A DNA stretch of 64,000 nt from Paraspadella gotoi (GCA_051294375.1 CM119271.1:11172341-11236340), one strand, 5' to 3'; positions 49,281-62,188 are shown, counted from the stretch's first letter. Notes: a model not told the origin generated them from the sequence alone. Numbers and translations: made by a program.

Positions 49281-49584
49281 CCCCGTCGACCAAGATGAAC
49301 TCAAAATAAAAAAACGACAAAAAAATTGAGATGACGAAAAATTACGAAAACGACGACGATGACGACAATGATGACAACGGACGACGATGACAATGATGAC
49401 AACGGACGACGATGACAAACGGCGGTGACAATAACGACGACGACGACGACGACGACCATGACGACGACGTAGGTAATGGGCGGCGACGACGAGAAAGAAT
49501 CGTTCACTAACCGTGAAACTTCGCGTTAAAAAAAATTCCATCTGTCCTCAAAGATTGCCTGACGGCGTCGTAAAACTCATTCGA

Positions 49585-49702
<118 letters not shown>

Positions 49703-50332
49703 TTTTTTTCGCTTCACACACAATCACAACCAAACAAGCCGCGTGGTCGAACGGTGAAAATAGAAAAAAAAATATTGTGAGTTTTCCAGTTTTGACTCCG
49801 CGGTCGTTTTAAAGCTTGAAGCTTAAATACTTAAATAAATAAATAAATAAATAAATAATTAATTATTTGTTTTTTATTATTTAATATTATTTATTTTCTA
49901 TTTATTATTTATAATTAATTAATTAAATGAATAGGTAAATAAATAAATAATTTAATTAATTAATAAATAAAAACTTAAAGAAATATATAGTTATTGAAAG
50001 ATAATATAAAGGAAAATTCATTTGGTCAAACGAGTTTATAATTCGAATCAGTCAAATTCTTTCTGAGCAGATGTTTTGCAAATGAAGACCAATCGTGGCA
50101 GACGGTTGCTTCTTGAGAAAATGGCGTAAGAAAATATTTCGTCATGAATCAACATCATCCCGATGGCTGTCGCCGTCATCCTCTTTGTCGTCGTCGTTGT
50201 TGTTGTTGTCGTTGTCATCTTCGTCGTCTTTGTCGTCGTTGTAATCTTTGTGCAGGAGACCGTCGAGGAAAAAAAAAAAGTCGACTAAGAGTAGAAGTAA
50301 TATTACTATATTAGTACTCGCGGAGCGACTCT

Positions 50333-50540
50333 ATAGGGTCACTTTTCGGTCGGTATGTCGGTCCGTCGGTCGGTCGGTATGTCTGTCCGTCAGTCTGTCC
50401 CACTTACATTAAAAATTCTCATAACTTGCTCATTTGTTAAGACAGGAAAAACCTGAAAATCTGTCACGAGAAATACACGTGATAAGGAAGTCACTACGGC
50501 GCAATACATTTGAATTACGGTTCTTGTTTATAAAATCGAA
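50333..50540 (+). repeat. R5 repeat, right inverted partner
   Basis: ggtcacttttcggtcgg, a short GTCGGTCC-type tract, tctgtcccacttac, gctcatttgttaagacagg, cacgagaaatacacgtg and ggcgcaatacatttgaatt are the reverse complement of 48890-49280. A third fragment, at 53462-53530, has the same orientation as this one. Confidence 0.78.
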
Positions 50541-50766
50541 TCTATGAATTTGTCGTTGTGTTTGGGGTAGAATTTTGTTTGTTAGAATTTTGTCTCGCGA
50601 AAAAAAAAGAGATTAAAAAGAAAAAGGTTGATAGCTAAAATCATATATGGAAAAAAACAGAAAATTAGGATCCAAGGAAAAAAAAACAGCGGTAAATAAA
50701 AAAATAAGAAATCGAAATCTAAATGAAGAAATGAAAAGAAAAAGTGAATGAAAACCCGAGAAAAAC

Positions 50767-50825
<59 letters not shown>

Positions 50826-50907
50826 AGGAGAGAGAGAGAGAGAGAGAGGAGGCGAGAGTGAAGGAACAAAGCAAAAAAAAGAGAATGTGAAGAAACGTTG
50901 AAAAAGA

Positions 50908-50972
<65 letters not shown>

Positions 50973-51077
50973 GAGAGAAAGGGGAAAAAAATTCTTTCTT
51001 CTTTCCCGCCAAATGGGACGGAAGAAATAAGAGAAATAGAAAAACGGGAACGGGAGAGAGAGAGAGAGGAGAGAGAG

Positions 51078-51108
<31 letters not shown>

Positions 51109-51208
51109 AGGAGAGAGAGAGAGAAAGAAATAAATGACTGCGGGGATGGGGAGTTGCGTTGCCGACAATGCGACGTTTGCCGCCACGTCTCTTCTCTCTC
51201 TCTCCTCT

Positions 51209-51257
<49 letters not shown>

Positions 51258-52051
51258 CTCGCTGCGAATTAAAAGACTGAAGGTGTTTTAAGCCTTTTCA
51301 TTTAGCGGCGTTTTTTTTCTTTTCTTGTTTTTTTTTTTTTTTTTTTTTGCAAAAAGCGCTGCGAAGTCGAAGCGCGCGGGGCTTCATTATGCAAATGAGG
51401 GAGTAAGAAAGATGTGATAAGGAGGGAGGGAGAAAAGAGGAAAGAAAAGAGGAAAGGAAAGGGGAAAATCTCTCTCNNNNNNNNNNNNNNNNNNNNNNNN
51501 NTTGCCAAAAAGCGCTGCCGAAGTCGAAGCGCGCGGGGCTCATATTGCAAATGAGGAGTAAGGAAGAATGGATAAGGAGGCGAGGAAGAAAAAGTTGGAA
51601 AGAAAAGAGGAAAGGAAAGGGGAAAGGAAGAAAGAGAAAAGAAAGAAAAGGAAAGAAAAGGAAGAATAGTAAAAGAAAAAGCAAAAAAAGAAAAAAAGAT
51701 AAGCAAAAGAAAATAAGAAATAAGGGATATGAAAAAAAGAAAGAAAAAAAAAAGAAAAGAAGAAAAGAGAGAGAAGAGAGAGAGAAAGAAAGAGAAAAGG
51801 AAAAGAAAAGAAAAGAAAAGAAAAGAAGAAAAGAAAAGAAAAAGAAAAGAAAAGGAAAAGAAAAGAAAAGAAAAGAATCGAAAAAGATTAATCGAGAAGC
51901 CAAAGAAAAAAAGGCGAAAGATGAAAAAGTAAAAACATGTACGACTTTCTATTGGAAGACTGGAAGAAAGTGAAAATGAGAGAGAGAGAAGAGAGAGAAG
52001 ATAGAGAGGAGGAGAGAGAGAGAGAGAGAGAGAGACGAGAGAGAAGAGAAC

Positions 52052-52082
<31 letters not shown>

Positions 52083-52479
52083 AGAGAGAGAAGAGACGAG
52101 TGATGGAGAGAGAGAGAGAGGAAAGGAAAAAGAGCGAATATCTTTGAATATGCAAATGAGCAAATGACAAGAGTTCGGACGACCAAATCATTGCAGTTGT
52201 TCCCTTTTTTTTCCTTTCCTCCAATCCTCTCTGTGGCTCCTCCTCCTCCTCTTTTCCTCTTACTCCTCATCCTCTCTTCCTCTTACTCCTCCTCATCCTC
52301 TTACAAGCTTTCTCTCCTATCGCACTCTCTCTCTCTTTTCTCTCCCTCTCTCTTTCTCCTCTATTTCCCGCTCCTCATTATCTTCCTCAAAGTCTCGCCT
52401 GTCGTCTACATTCCTGTCCTTACTCTCATCTCATCTCTCTCATCCTCTATTCTCTCGTCTCATCAGGTCTGCTCTCTTC

Positions 52480-52515
<36 letters not shown>

Positions 52516-52737
52516 TCTCTCTCTCATCTCTCGTCGTGCTTTCTCTCTCTCATTCCGCTTCCCTCCCTCCTCCCGTATTCCGCCATGATTGATGGTCCAA
52601 CCAAGAATAGAGATGTTCACGAATGGATTTTTCCCTTTTGTTCCCGATTTTTCTCTCTTTGGTGTAGAAGACGTTACAAGGGGGCGCGCGGCGGAAATAC
52701 TCGGTTTCCGGTGGCGCTCCAATCGCAGACGTCTCTG

Positions 52738-52805
<68 letters not shown>

Positions 52806-53461
52806 ATCTCTCTCTCCCCTTTCGGCGTCTCGTTCTCGCTCTCATTGTCTCTTGTCTTCATTTTTCTTCTCTCCCGAAGCCAGACGAGAGATTTTACGTC
52901 TCCACTCAAATACACAAGAACTTTTTCCGATAAACTAAAAATACTCCTTTCCCCTGACCCCAGTTCTCTCTCCTTGGTCCTTTCCCTTGCTTTTAATTCC
53001 TTGCTCCTGTGCCTTGCCTCCTCTTCTGACTCCTTGCTCCTTAATCCTTCCCCTGACCCCTCCTTACCCTCGTTGCTCCCTGCTGTTTGCCCTCCCCTGC
53101 CCTTTCCATGCTCCTTGCCTTTTTTCCTGCCTCCTTGCTCCTTCCACTGCCCCCTCTTTGCTCTTTGCTTTTTGCTCCTCTCTTCTTCCCCTGCCTCCTT
53201 GCTCCTTTCTCCTTCTCCTACCCCCCTCCCTGCTCCACTACCCCCTTTTCAAACCCCCTCGCTCTCCTTCCCCCAACTCCTACCCACTTCTTCATATTTC
53301 CCGCGCCTTCTTAAAAGTCGAAAAAACTTGGCCCAGACTTTTTCCAGCCTCGGTATTTGATTTTCCTTATTAATTCTTTCTTTTTTTTCTTCTTTTTTTT
53401 AGTTGCGCCGCCTTGAGAAATTCCTAAAACTAAAAGGAATAAAAGATGGATGTGATCAAAA
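50541..53461. other. Noncoding, GA- and CT-rich
   Basis: A-rich, GA runs, a G-A-rich stretch (51560-51910), CT runs, then a C/T-rich stretch rich in ctccttgctcc (52960-53290). Long Lys/Glu and Ser/Leu frames come from base bias. Contains the 25-N gap at 51477. Confidence 0.6.
51477..51501. other. Assembly gap, 25 N, duplicated flanks
   Basis: aaaagcgctgcgaagtcgaa with gcgcgcggggc and a gcaaatgag segment occurs before (51350-51400) and after (51505-51560) the gap. Confidence 0.95.
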
Positions 53462-53530
53462 AGAAATACATGTGAAAATAAAATAACTTCGGCGCAACAC
53501 ATTGGAATTACCGTTCTTGTTTTATCTTGT
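53462..53530 (+). repeat. R5 repeat fragment
   Basis: gaaatacatgtgaaaataa, acttcggcgcaacacattgg and aattaccgttcttgttt match 50475-50540. Confidence 0.7.
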
Positions 53531-53667
53531 TCTTAATTTTCCCTAAAGTCATTTTTCTTTTTTTTTTTTCTAATCGCATATTTGTCTACTTTTTCTTTTC
53601 CTTATTATTTGCTCTCCGTATAATAGTAATTATCTTTTATTTCTTCTTTTTATTTTTATCCACCACA

Positions 53668-53885
53668 AAATAAATAAGCCATCTTGTTCCTGACTTTTGT
53701 GGGCAAAGACTTCCATCCCTCTTACAAAGTAATAGCATAAAAGAACCATGAAGTCAAGACTGTCTCACAATAATATAATAACAATTTAATAACTGCCTCA
53801 TCAATAAAGTGCTATAATCATTTTTTAAACTTAAAGTATCAGATTGAGGAACACCGATCTACTGCGTACCGACATCATAATAGTT
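53668..53885 (+). repeat. R2 dispersed repeat, diverged copy
   Basis: aagccatcttgttcctgac, aagactgtctcac, ctgcctcatcaataaagtgc and gatctactgcgtacc follow the R2 order, with many differences. Confidence 0.6.
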
Positions 53886-54049
53886 AATACAAAGAGGAGA
53901 CTGTTACCAAATTGAATTCATTTTATTTTCCATTTCTCTTCCTAATTCCATTAATATCGGACTTATTTTCCCAGAACGCCCCATTTTATTTTAAATTGTA
54001 AATTATATTAATTTTTTTTATTTAAAAAGTTTGTTGGAGGTTAGAGATA

Positions 54050-54830
54050 AGGTTAGGGATTAGGTTAGTGATTAAGGAGAGAAAGTTAGTTTGTTATTTT
54101 GGTTAGGGAGTAGTGATTAAGGTTAAGGGTTAAGATTAAAAATTAGTGTTAAGGGTTTAGGGTTAGGGTTCAGGATTAGGTTAAGGTTAGGGATGAAGGT
54201 TAGGGATTGATTTATTAATTTAAGATTAGATATTAAGGTTAAAATTAAATTCTGCCAAAAAAAATAAAGAGAATTATGAGAATTTTAGAAAAGAGAGCAG
54301 AAATGGGGCACTCTCGGAAAAGAGAGCAGAAATGGGGCACTCAGGGAAAAAAAGAGCAGAAATGGGGTATGTCGGAAAAGAGAGCAGAAATAGGGCACTC
54401 AGGGAAAAAGAGAGCAGAAATAGGGCACTCTCGGAAAAGAGAGCAGAAATTGGGCACTCTCGGAAAAGAGAGCAGAAATGGGGCACTATCGGAAAAGAGA
54501 TCCTTAATTCTTACGCATCGCAGCCAACTCAACTCATAACTTCCTCACCACCATCCCTCATCCCCTTAACCATGCCTCATCCATGCTATAACCAATGGTT
54601 ATTAACCATCCCTCAGCCCCTTAACCCCCCCCCAAAACGAAAAACATAAAAATAGAAATAAATGAATTAGCGTCTCTCCCTAGCCGGGATTCGTCGGCCG
54701 GATTGTCGGCTGGATTGTCGGCTGGATTGTCGGCTCGTCGGACACTCGATTCATTCATGATCTCAAAAGTTGTGGCTTTAATTGAAACGGATCTCTCCTC
54801 TCTCTCTCTCGGGTTCTAATCTAATCTCTG
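54050..54830. repeat. Source copy of a direct duplication (see 59290-60290)
   Basis: The order is a TTAGGG-like tract, gattgatttattaattt, the 29-bp minisatellite, the GGATTGTCGGCT repeat (54693-54733), cactcgattcattcatg, aaagttgtggctttaattg, (CT)n and tctggtactctctacctctg. The same order recurs about 5.2 kb downstream in an error-rich form. Confidence 0.65.
54285..54505. repeat. 29-30 bp minisatellite, about 7 units
   Basis: The unit is approximately GAAAAGAGAGCAGAAATGGG plus GCACTCTCG. It is open in several frames on both strands, which explains the long apparent frames here. A corrupted version follows at 59430-59690. Confidence 0.85.
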
Positions 54831-54844
54831 GTACTCTCTACCTC

Positions 54845-55025
54845 TGCCGAAAGCGTCCGAGTACGGCCTGTAAACCTGCCTTGGGGGTAGTGGCAAAACC
54901 CTCAAGCCCTGGTTCAAAGCCCAGGGTACCCCTCCTGCCGTTCCATCGCTGCAACGAGTGCGGATAATCTATTTTGAAGTTCTCACGACAGTCATTCTTT
55001 CACGCTCACGTAAGCTCCTTATCAT
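54845..55025 (+). mobile_element. R1 SINE, 5'-truncated copy
   Basis: Only the body is present: gtacggcctgtaaacctgcc, ttgggggtagtgg, aaccctcaagccctgg, agcccagggtacc and a tail tgcggataatc...acgtaagctcc. The tRNA-like head is missing. Confidence 0.68.
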
Positions 55026-56536
55026 CACAGCTTAAACCTAAACAAAAATTATACCTTACATGTCGTGCTGATATAACGAGTTTCACGCGCATTCTGTTTC
55101 CCATTCAGTTTGTCAAATTTGTTTTCACTCTTTCTCTGTTCTGTTTCTATTTCTGCGCTTAATCTTTCTCTTGTGTGCGTCTTTTCGTGCTTTACAACAG
55201 AGTTGTTCGCGTCCTGCACATTCTGAACTGGCTCCGGCATGCCATAAAAATATAATAGGAAACACTTCGACCAGGATGACAGTAAGCCAACTCCCCATAA
55301 CATATAATCTCTCCAGATATTTGCCTTTCATCAGAAAACTGGGACTTACCAAGAACTAATAGATAATTCTCACACCCTATCACTCCTCGATAAAGATAAC
55401 GCACTAAATTTTATTTTTACATTTTGCTTCTGTTTTGACCCTATTGGTTGACTTACAATTTAATTTTTTATTTCATTTTATTTGTCTAAATTATATATAA
55501 TGAATACATACATCTCATTTAGTTATAGAAAAACAATTTTAATAAAAAACTTTCAAATACGGTAAGCCGCATATTGTAAAAGAAGAACCAAAATTTATTT
55601 CAAAAACTTAAAAACAGTAAACCCAAAAGTAAAAAATAAACAAATAAAAATGCGCGGATTCCAGATTTTTTTCAATAAAATTTCATTTTGTTTCAAATTT
55701 CATCATTTTTTTGCACTTTTTTTCATGGGCAGCTTCTAAAAAATCGTTCTGAGAGTGATTCCTAGTCAATGAAGCTCAGTTGCCAAATTTTAAATTTTAA
55801 AATTTGCATTCAGAAAGAAAGTCTCTCCCTGAGGGTAGTCAAAAGACAAAAACTCCGAGTTAATGGCATTCAACGTCAATTCATATACTTAGCTACATTT
55901 GCGAGTATGCCATTTTGCAATCAGTTTTTGTTTTCATAGGAAAAAATAACCTTAACAAGATTGAATATTTTTTTCTAATTTTTTAATTTGAACTTTATTC
56001 ATAAAGATTTGAAGAATAGAAAAAAAAAGCATACTACCAATGTAGATCATGATTAAAATTTTATCTAATACCAAAGTCTTACAAGGCTATCCTTATCTGT
56101 TTGGAGAGAGAGACCTTCTTTTGAAATTTTTTCACCTTTAGAAAGGCTATACTCGCAAAAAAGTTGATATCTAGAAAAATTTTGGATTTGGTGCATCTTG
56201 TCCTATCGGGAAGAAAGGAAATCAATGACCATTCGGGACGACTTCTTTTTCTTTTTAAATTTTTTTTTTCAGGAATCCGCGCATGAGCAGACTCCCGGTT
56301 AAGTTTTTTAAAATCTTTTTCTGTTAACAAAACATTTTTCTTTTCTTTTGTTTTAAGTTTTATCTTTAACGTTGTCAAGTTTCTTTTTTTTTTGGCTTAG
56401 TTTTTAAATAATTACTCATGATTTTAAAACCCAAAGTAAATATATTTCCTTTTTTTCTTTAACGACCATCAAAAACATGAATATATTAAAATGATTAAAA
56501 GTTATACGATTACAACTTGATAATAAATTAATTTAA
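55026..56536. other. AT-rich noncoding stretch, no feature seen
   Basis: No tandem repeat, family repeat or domain-like frame was recognised. Confidence 0.5.
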
Positions 56537-57049
56537 TCTAAAATCCTACCTTCGACAGCTCCTCCCCCCACAACGGAAGCCGCTCCAGCTCACGGCATCG
56601 AACGCTTTTCAACTCGCGGAAGCTCACAGGAGGCAGCCTACGGCAGTGGCAGGAGCAGCAACTACGCACGGCGTATTTGTTTAGACAGCGACTACCGTCG
56701 CAGTAGCATGGAGCAGCACCTTGGTCCTTCCTTTCTTTTTAGACAACGCATAGGAGCAACGGAGACTATTCTAGGACAGCGCTACTCAAGCGGGGTGTGC
56801 CCTTTAGCGGGTAGGGGCAGCCTTCCTCTTTTGACTGGTTTGTCAGCCACAACATGTTACTTACGACTACTCCGTAAATTATCCCGCCCTCGGCAACAGA
56901 CAGAACACAGCAACTTTCAGTTCGCGTACCGATTCTACTCCACGAACGACGTCTCCCAACGGCAGAACCTCCAACAGAATTCAGTTCGACTGACCGTCCC
57001 TAAGCAAAGCCAACGCTTTACAATGGCTACGGCACCGCACAACATCTAG
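56537..57049 (+). other. Unassigned open frame of 170 codons, Gln/Ser/Arg-rich
   Basis: The frame is open from just after the stop at 56534 to the stop at 57047-57049; the first ATG is at 56708. The upstream sequence cctaccttcgacag at about 56545-56558 would serve as a splice acceptor. The reading includes APPPTTEAAPAHGIE, SSNYARRICLDSDYRRSS, RPRQQTEHSNFQF and STNDVSQRQNLQQNSVRL. It is not a simple repeat and is more GC-rich than its surroundings, which is why it is listed. I recognise no domain and no codon-bias support. It may be chance, a UTR, or a decayed mobile-element frame. Confidence 0.2.
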
Positions 57050-57199
57050 TCCTCCTACGAACTACCCCAGCTATCCCCAGCTTATCCAGCTCTCTGGCCA
57101 CACGTTACTTCTTCTACTGATCCTTCCTATCTTCCATACTACCTTAGCCTCCAGCGGTCGTGTATGTTCTCTTATTCTTTGTCATCTTCCATTATTACT

Positions 57200-57231
57200 T
57201 ATTATTTATGTCATTATTATTATTATTATTA

Positions 57232-57262
<31 letters not shown>

Positions 57263-57325
57263 ATTATTATTATTATTATTTAATTATTTTTATTATTATT
57301 ATTATTATTTTTTATTATTATATGT
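57200..57325. repeat. (TTA)n microsatellite
   Basis: Interrupted TTA/ATT triplets. A second run is at 14222-14280, between the two R3 copies. Confidence 0.9.
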
Positions 57326-57879
57326 TGTCTTTTTGTTTCGTTTACAAAGCGTTTCTATTTCAGTTGAAACCACGTTTGTTGGCACTTATGATAATCATGT
57401 TCTTTGTCGTTCTTTTTTCTAAAATCCATCCTCATTATTATCCGCTATGTTAGTTTATTTTTATGAATGCAGCCGAAACATGTTCTCTTCTCAACCCTGT
57501 CTGCACCTCTTACCATTCTTGGTGTCAACCACTAAACAACTTCGTCTTGTTCTTACAAAAACCTGTTTCTTCTTCCTACGAAATCCATTCACCATTACTT
57601 CCAACTACACTACTTTAAAAATATTTTTATCAGAAAAAATTTTAATTATTCCAATTCTTATTAACCTATTTCACTCCCCAATAGGCTGGCTTATATTTAT
57701 GTTATTTAGTTACGACACGGGCCCAGCCTTCACTCGGGTTGCGTTCCGGGGCGATATTAATAACACTCATATTTATTGCGAATATATATTTGAACACTAC
57801 GACTCTATTCCTCACTCTCTCGACTCACTCGCATATCCAATATACTTCGGTTATCATCGCCGGCGGCGGTGGGTCAGCC

Positions 57880-58060
57880 CAAGTTTTCAGCTTAACGGCA
57901 TGTATAACTGGGGGCGGCCACTTTCTAGGTCGCGATGTCGTGGCAGCAGCTTTGGCGGCAGAAGCAAGCAAGCGGTTACGCGCAGCGGCCGACCCCGTGA
58001 AAACGCCGGAAATCGAGCGAGTACCGCTTCCGACAGACCGTCGCTTTAACGATACAGACA
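57880..58060. other. Short CpG-rich segment
   Basis: gggcggccac, tcgcgatgtcg, gcgcagcggccg and gccggaaatcgagcg give a local CpG-rich patch in AT-rich DNA. Two overlapping frames exist but neither is family-like. It could be a promoter or first exon. Confidence 0.25.
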
Positions 58061-59289
58061 CACGACAGCGTGGTTCTGCTCATGATATGAGAAGATGAAA
58101 TGACTTAGTTCACACACGCAGAGTGAGCTAATCCGTTCCATAGCTACATCATGAGTATGTCTGCGAAGTGATGGAAGAACTACTCAAAACGACCGTGAGT
58201 CCTTTTGTCGAGCTATTAGTGTATGTGGTTTTGTATCTCAATGTATGAGGTAACTATTCTACAAGAAATGGTTGCAGCTCTTGATCAACTGGCAAGTTAT
58301 TGTATAGTGTTATTCCTTGTATCTCTTTAAGTTTGAATTCCATGATAGTATATATCTGTCTACATTAAGAGGTGAGTTCCCTGTCGCTGTGACATTTTAT
58401 CTTACTATTATACTATTAAAGTAGTTAACTTCTCACCATGATAAGCCTTAGAAACCAAGGAGAAAGTTATTCACTTTACAAATAAATTTGATCTTCTTCA
58501 ATTCTATCCGTAACTTTGTATTTCGCACGATGAAGATCATAAATATGCAATGACTGGTATGACCTCGACTGACGATGATCGAACATGGTAATCGAATGAA
58601 TGTATATTTTGTATTAGAGGAATGATAGATATGAGGAATCACATTTACTGTTGCCGGTTTGCTGAAATTTTGACGTTCCCATTCTTTGACGAACGTCGGA
58701 TATGATATCATGTCCGGACTTGTAGATGTTCCCTTTAATAATACATTCTCCGAAATATGAATATCTGTCTCTCTCATCATCTAGGTCTAATTCAATCTCA
58801 ATCATTTTAACTTATCGGTTCAAGAATCTGGTCGACTCACCATCAGCTCCTACTTCCTGCCCCGTATACCGGGAATTAATTCATCATAGTTATATCCAAC
58901 CGGTCAGACTGCGTCTACTCTCTCTCTCTTCTCTCTCTCTCTCTCTCTCTTCTCTTCACTCTCTCTCTCTTATCTTCTCTCTCTCTCTCTTCGCACTTCC
59001 CTTTACATTCGATCTTTTCTCAGACCTATTTTAAGCGTTTGGCGTAATTCCTATAGTTATTCTGGCATAATATTATATTTATTTAGTGTGGTAGGCTCAC
59101 TCCGAAGAACAGTAGTGAAGGTTATTTATTGTAAGTATTATACATAACGTTTGCTTCTGTGCTTTAGAAGGAATCAGGGTTATCGGGGATTATGGCTTTG
59201 ATTAGGGAGAGAAAAACGTTTTCAAAGTTTTGGTTATTTCTCCTCTGTTAGGGCAGGTAGTGGAATTTAAGGGTTAAGGGCTTAAGAAT
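58061..59289. other. Noncoding, no gene seen
   Basis: AT-rich with a CT run at 58920-58995. A line at 58830-58875 (caccatcagctcctac, gtataccggg) faintly resembles the R1 head. Confidence 0.45.
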
Positions 59290-60290
59290 TAAAATAGTTC
59301 GTTCTATACGGTTGGTAGGGTTCATGGCTTAGTCTAAGTGTTAGGGATGAAGGTCTAGGGATTGATTTATTAACTTTAAAGATAGCATATTAGGTTAAAA
59401 TTAAAATCCTGCAAAAAACTAAAGAGAAATGAATGAGAATTTAGAAAAGAGAGAGAAATGGTTGTTCGATGCAGAGAGAAATGTCGGTCTATGCTTTCGT
59501 CGGAAAAATATCGTCGACAGAATACTGGGTCTGTCTCGTTCGTCAATCGAGAGCAGAATTTCGGTCGATCCTAGTCGATCATCTCTCTCGATGATGCAGA
59601 GAACTATTATCGAATAGTCACATCGCTCTTCATTCCGAAAAGGAGCCTAGCAAGCTCGGGGTGCACTCTTTTCTCTGTAGAGTATATAGAACTATCATTA
59701 CTTCGGCCTCGACTCTATGCGTGAATAGTAGAGTTATTGCGTTACCGCGCAGATAGCCAGACCAAGTGAAGCTCAAAGATTATTCAACTCTTATACATTC
59801 CTCCATCACATTCATCCATACATAAATTAATATCAGCGAGAGACCTCCATCATAAGTCTATATTTATTTAATTTTATCCAAATTGCGATTCGATATAGCA
59901 AGTCTGCCATAACAGGCATGAAACCCACACACACACTACGAATACACTAAAAAAAAAGAAACTTAACACCTTCGAAGGGTCTCTAATCATTTAGCCAGGT
60001 GATTTCCCGGTTACGTGACCGGATTTTGCGCTTGGATCTTTGGTGGGCTTTGGAGTCAGGGCGGATAATTGTGTACTCGGTTCACATTCGACATACTCAA
60101 AAAGTTTTATTATGTTTCACTGAAACAGATACGAAAGTTGGAGCGTGCTTCTTGTTCGTACACAAGTAAAACGCATTCATCGTATCTCGACCTCACTCTT
60201 CGTCTCTCTCTCTCTTCTCTCTTTTCTCTTCCTCTCTCCTCTCTCTACTCCTCTCAGAGGCTGGTTCGATCTCGTATCTTGCCTCTGTTT
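59290..60290. repeat. Error-rich second copy of 54050-54830
   Basis: Matches include agggatgaaggtctagg, gattgatttattaacttt, gagaatttagaaaagagag, gaccggattttgcgc, actcggttcacattcgac, tactcaaaaagttttatta and tgaaacagatacg. Insertions, deletions and substitutions are scattered throughout. Confidence 0.6.
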
Positions 60291-60500
60291 GGTTCGTAGG
60301 CTCCTTTCTCTCTTAATCAAATTCATAATAATGGTTTTCAAAAATGTAAATTACTCCTCTCGAGCTCTGCAGTTCCACTCTCTCTCCGTCTCTTCTCCTC
60401 TCCTTCTCTCCACGCTCTTTCTCTCTTCTCTCTTTACTCTACTTCTCTCCTCTCTCTCCCTTGAGGGAGGAAGTACTAATAAAAAAGAAAAAAAGCTTGC

Positions 60501-60525
60501 NNNNNNNNNNNNNNNNNNNNNNNNN
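60501..60525. other. Assembly gap, 25 N, partly duplicated flanks
   Basis: The left flank ends in a poly-A run plus gcttgc, which recurs at 61050-61070. atggttttcaaaaatgt (60331) resembles atggttcttcaaaatgt (60802). Confidence 0.85.
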
Positions 60526-61049
60526 TGAGAGTATCTCTCTCTTTTCTCTTCTCTTCTGTTACCTCTCCTGGGCTTCCATTTGGTTCGTTGTGCGGCTGGG
60601 ATTCATGCTTTCGTCTCATCTGCTGCTCATCTCCGTTGGACGTCTCCTATCTCGCTCTCTCACTCATCATCTTCCTCTGCTCATGCATTGTCAGAGCCTC
60701 TTCCGATCTCGTTCTCTCCGTCTTCTACTCTTGCTCTCTCTCTGGGCTCTTTTTGCCAGATGGTGTGGTCATCATTTCCCTTTTCTGCTATTAACACTTT
60801 AATGGTTCTTCAAAATGTGATAAGGTTAGGCTCGCGGGGAGGAGTGAGCTGTCACATTTCAGGATGTTTGTTCTCATCTCTTCATTCTGTGCCTCTCTCT
60901 TCGCATCGGCAGGTGTTGGTGGGTTCTCGGGGCGGACGAGGTCTCTGCGGGCGTGGTCGTTCGTGGTGGTCGATCGGCGCGGGGGGGAGGTGTCGTCTCT
61001 CGTCCGTCTCATCTCGTCTCTCCCACCTTGATCGGAGGACAACGTAAGT

Positions 61050-61712
61050 AAAAAAAAAAAAGCTTGCAAAAAGTACGTACACAACACAGGAAACTGCGAT
61101 TTGGTCGCGTGACGCGGTTGAATAAATAACATACACGAGATATATTAAACTAGAAATCGAAAATGGGCAAGGTTAATAAAGCTCAGAGGAGATATTTCTC
61201 GGCCTTTTTTTTCTATTATCTGACGGAATGGCCGGGGGACAACGATGACTGCCAAGAACCCGCCTACGACCGCTAGAGCTTCTCGACTCCTCATACGACG
61301 GAACTTCAATCAAGCCGGCGAAATAACAGACGCTCTTTATTCAGATGATAGTTCCTACAGCACTAATTTTACACCCGGGTAGCACCATGTGTGTAGCGAT
61401 ATATGCGGGCCCTTCACAGGCGTTTTAAACTCCTTATTTGGTGAAGGACATTATAGATTTTCCAAGTATGAAGGCTTGCAAAAAGTAGTACACACGAACT
61501 GCGATTCGCGGTTTGAAAATGGCAGCTAATAAATCAGAGGAGAAATTTCTTTTTTTTTTCTGACGCCAACGATGACTGCCAAGAACGCGCCAACGCTCTC
61601 CCACGGACTTCAGACCACAAATACGACCTCTATTATTTCTAACACTATTCACCACCTGTGACGATAATGCGCCTTCACGCTTTTAAACTCTTATTTGGTG
61701 AAGATTTAGTTT
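61050..61712. repeat. Direct duplication of about 400 bp, second unit shortened
   Basis: gcttgcaaaaagtac, gaaactgcgattt, cagaggagaaatttc-like sequence, acgatgactgccaagaac and tcttatttggtgaag occur in order twice, at 61063-61445 and 61468-61707. The second unit has many deletions. Confidence 0.65.
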
Positions 61713-62035
61713 TCAAGAAGCTGATGTACGAATTTATAAATATTTACAAGTAATTTAGTAAAGTCAAAGATGGGCTGATCTTTCAAAAAATCTAAATATA
61801 TTTTATTAGAAAACTTACTAGATTTAATTTAGTAAATGTATCACTAAATTTACTACTAAAGTTACTAGTAAAGTCAAAGATATTTCGAAAAAATCTAAAT
61901 AGAAAAAGGAGTTTGGTCGAATGAAGCTAATCATTCCTTCCGGTGAAAATCAAATCAAATCCTTCGTTGGTTTCTCCTTCTGAATTTTACTGACCAGAAA
62001 AATTGACTCAACGCTCGAACGAATTTCAACAGAGA

Positions 62036-62188
62036 NNNNNNNNNNNNNNNNNNNNNNNNNNNNNNNNNNNNNNNNNNNNNNNNNNNNNNNNNNNNNNNNN
62101 NNNNNNNNNNNNNNNNNNNNNNNNNNNNNNNNNNNNNNNNNNNNNNNNNNNNNNNNNNNNNNNNNNNNNNNNNNNNNNNNNNNNNNNN
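62036..62188. other. Assembly gap, 153 N
   Basis: Unsequenced, with (GA)n on the right. With the gaps at 62345 and 62752 it could hide missing exon sequence before exon F. Confidence 0.98.

Noticed and set aside
51302-52270. 322-residue minus-strand frame
   Set aside because: It crosses a 25-N gap and consists of Ser/Leu/Phe from GA-rich DNA.
54040-54230. Telomere
   Set aside because: TTAGGG-like words are irregular and flanked by ordinary sequence on both sides; at most an interstitial remnant.
57739-58098. 119-residue Ala-rich frame
   Set aside because: It competes with another frame through a short CpG-rich patch and has no domain-like pattern or splice support; kept only as a CpG-rich segment.
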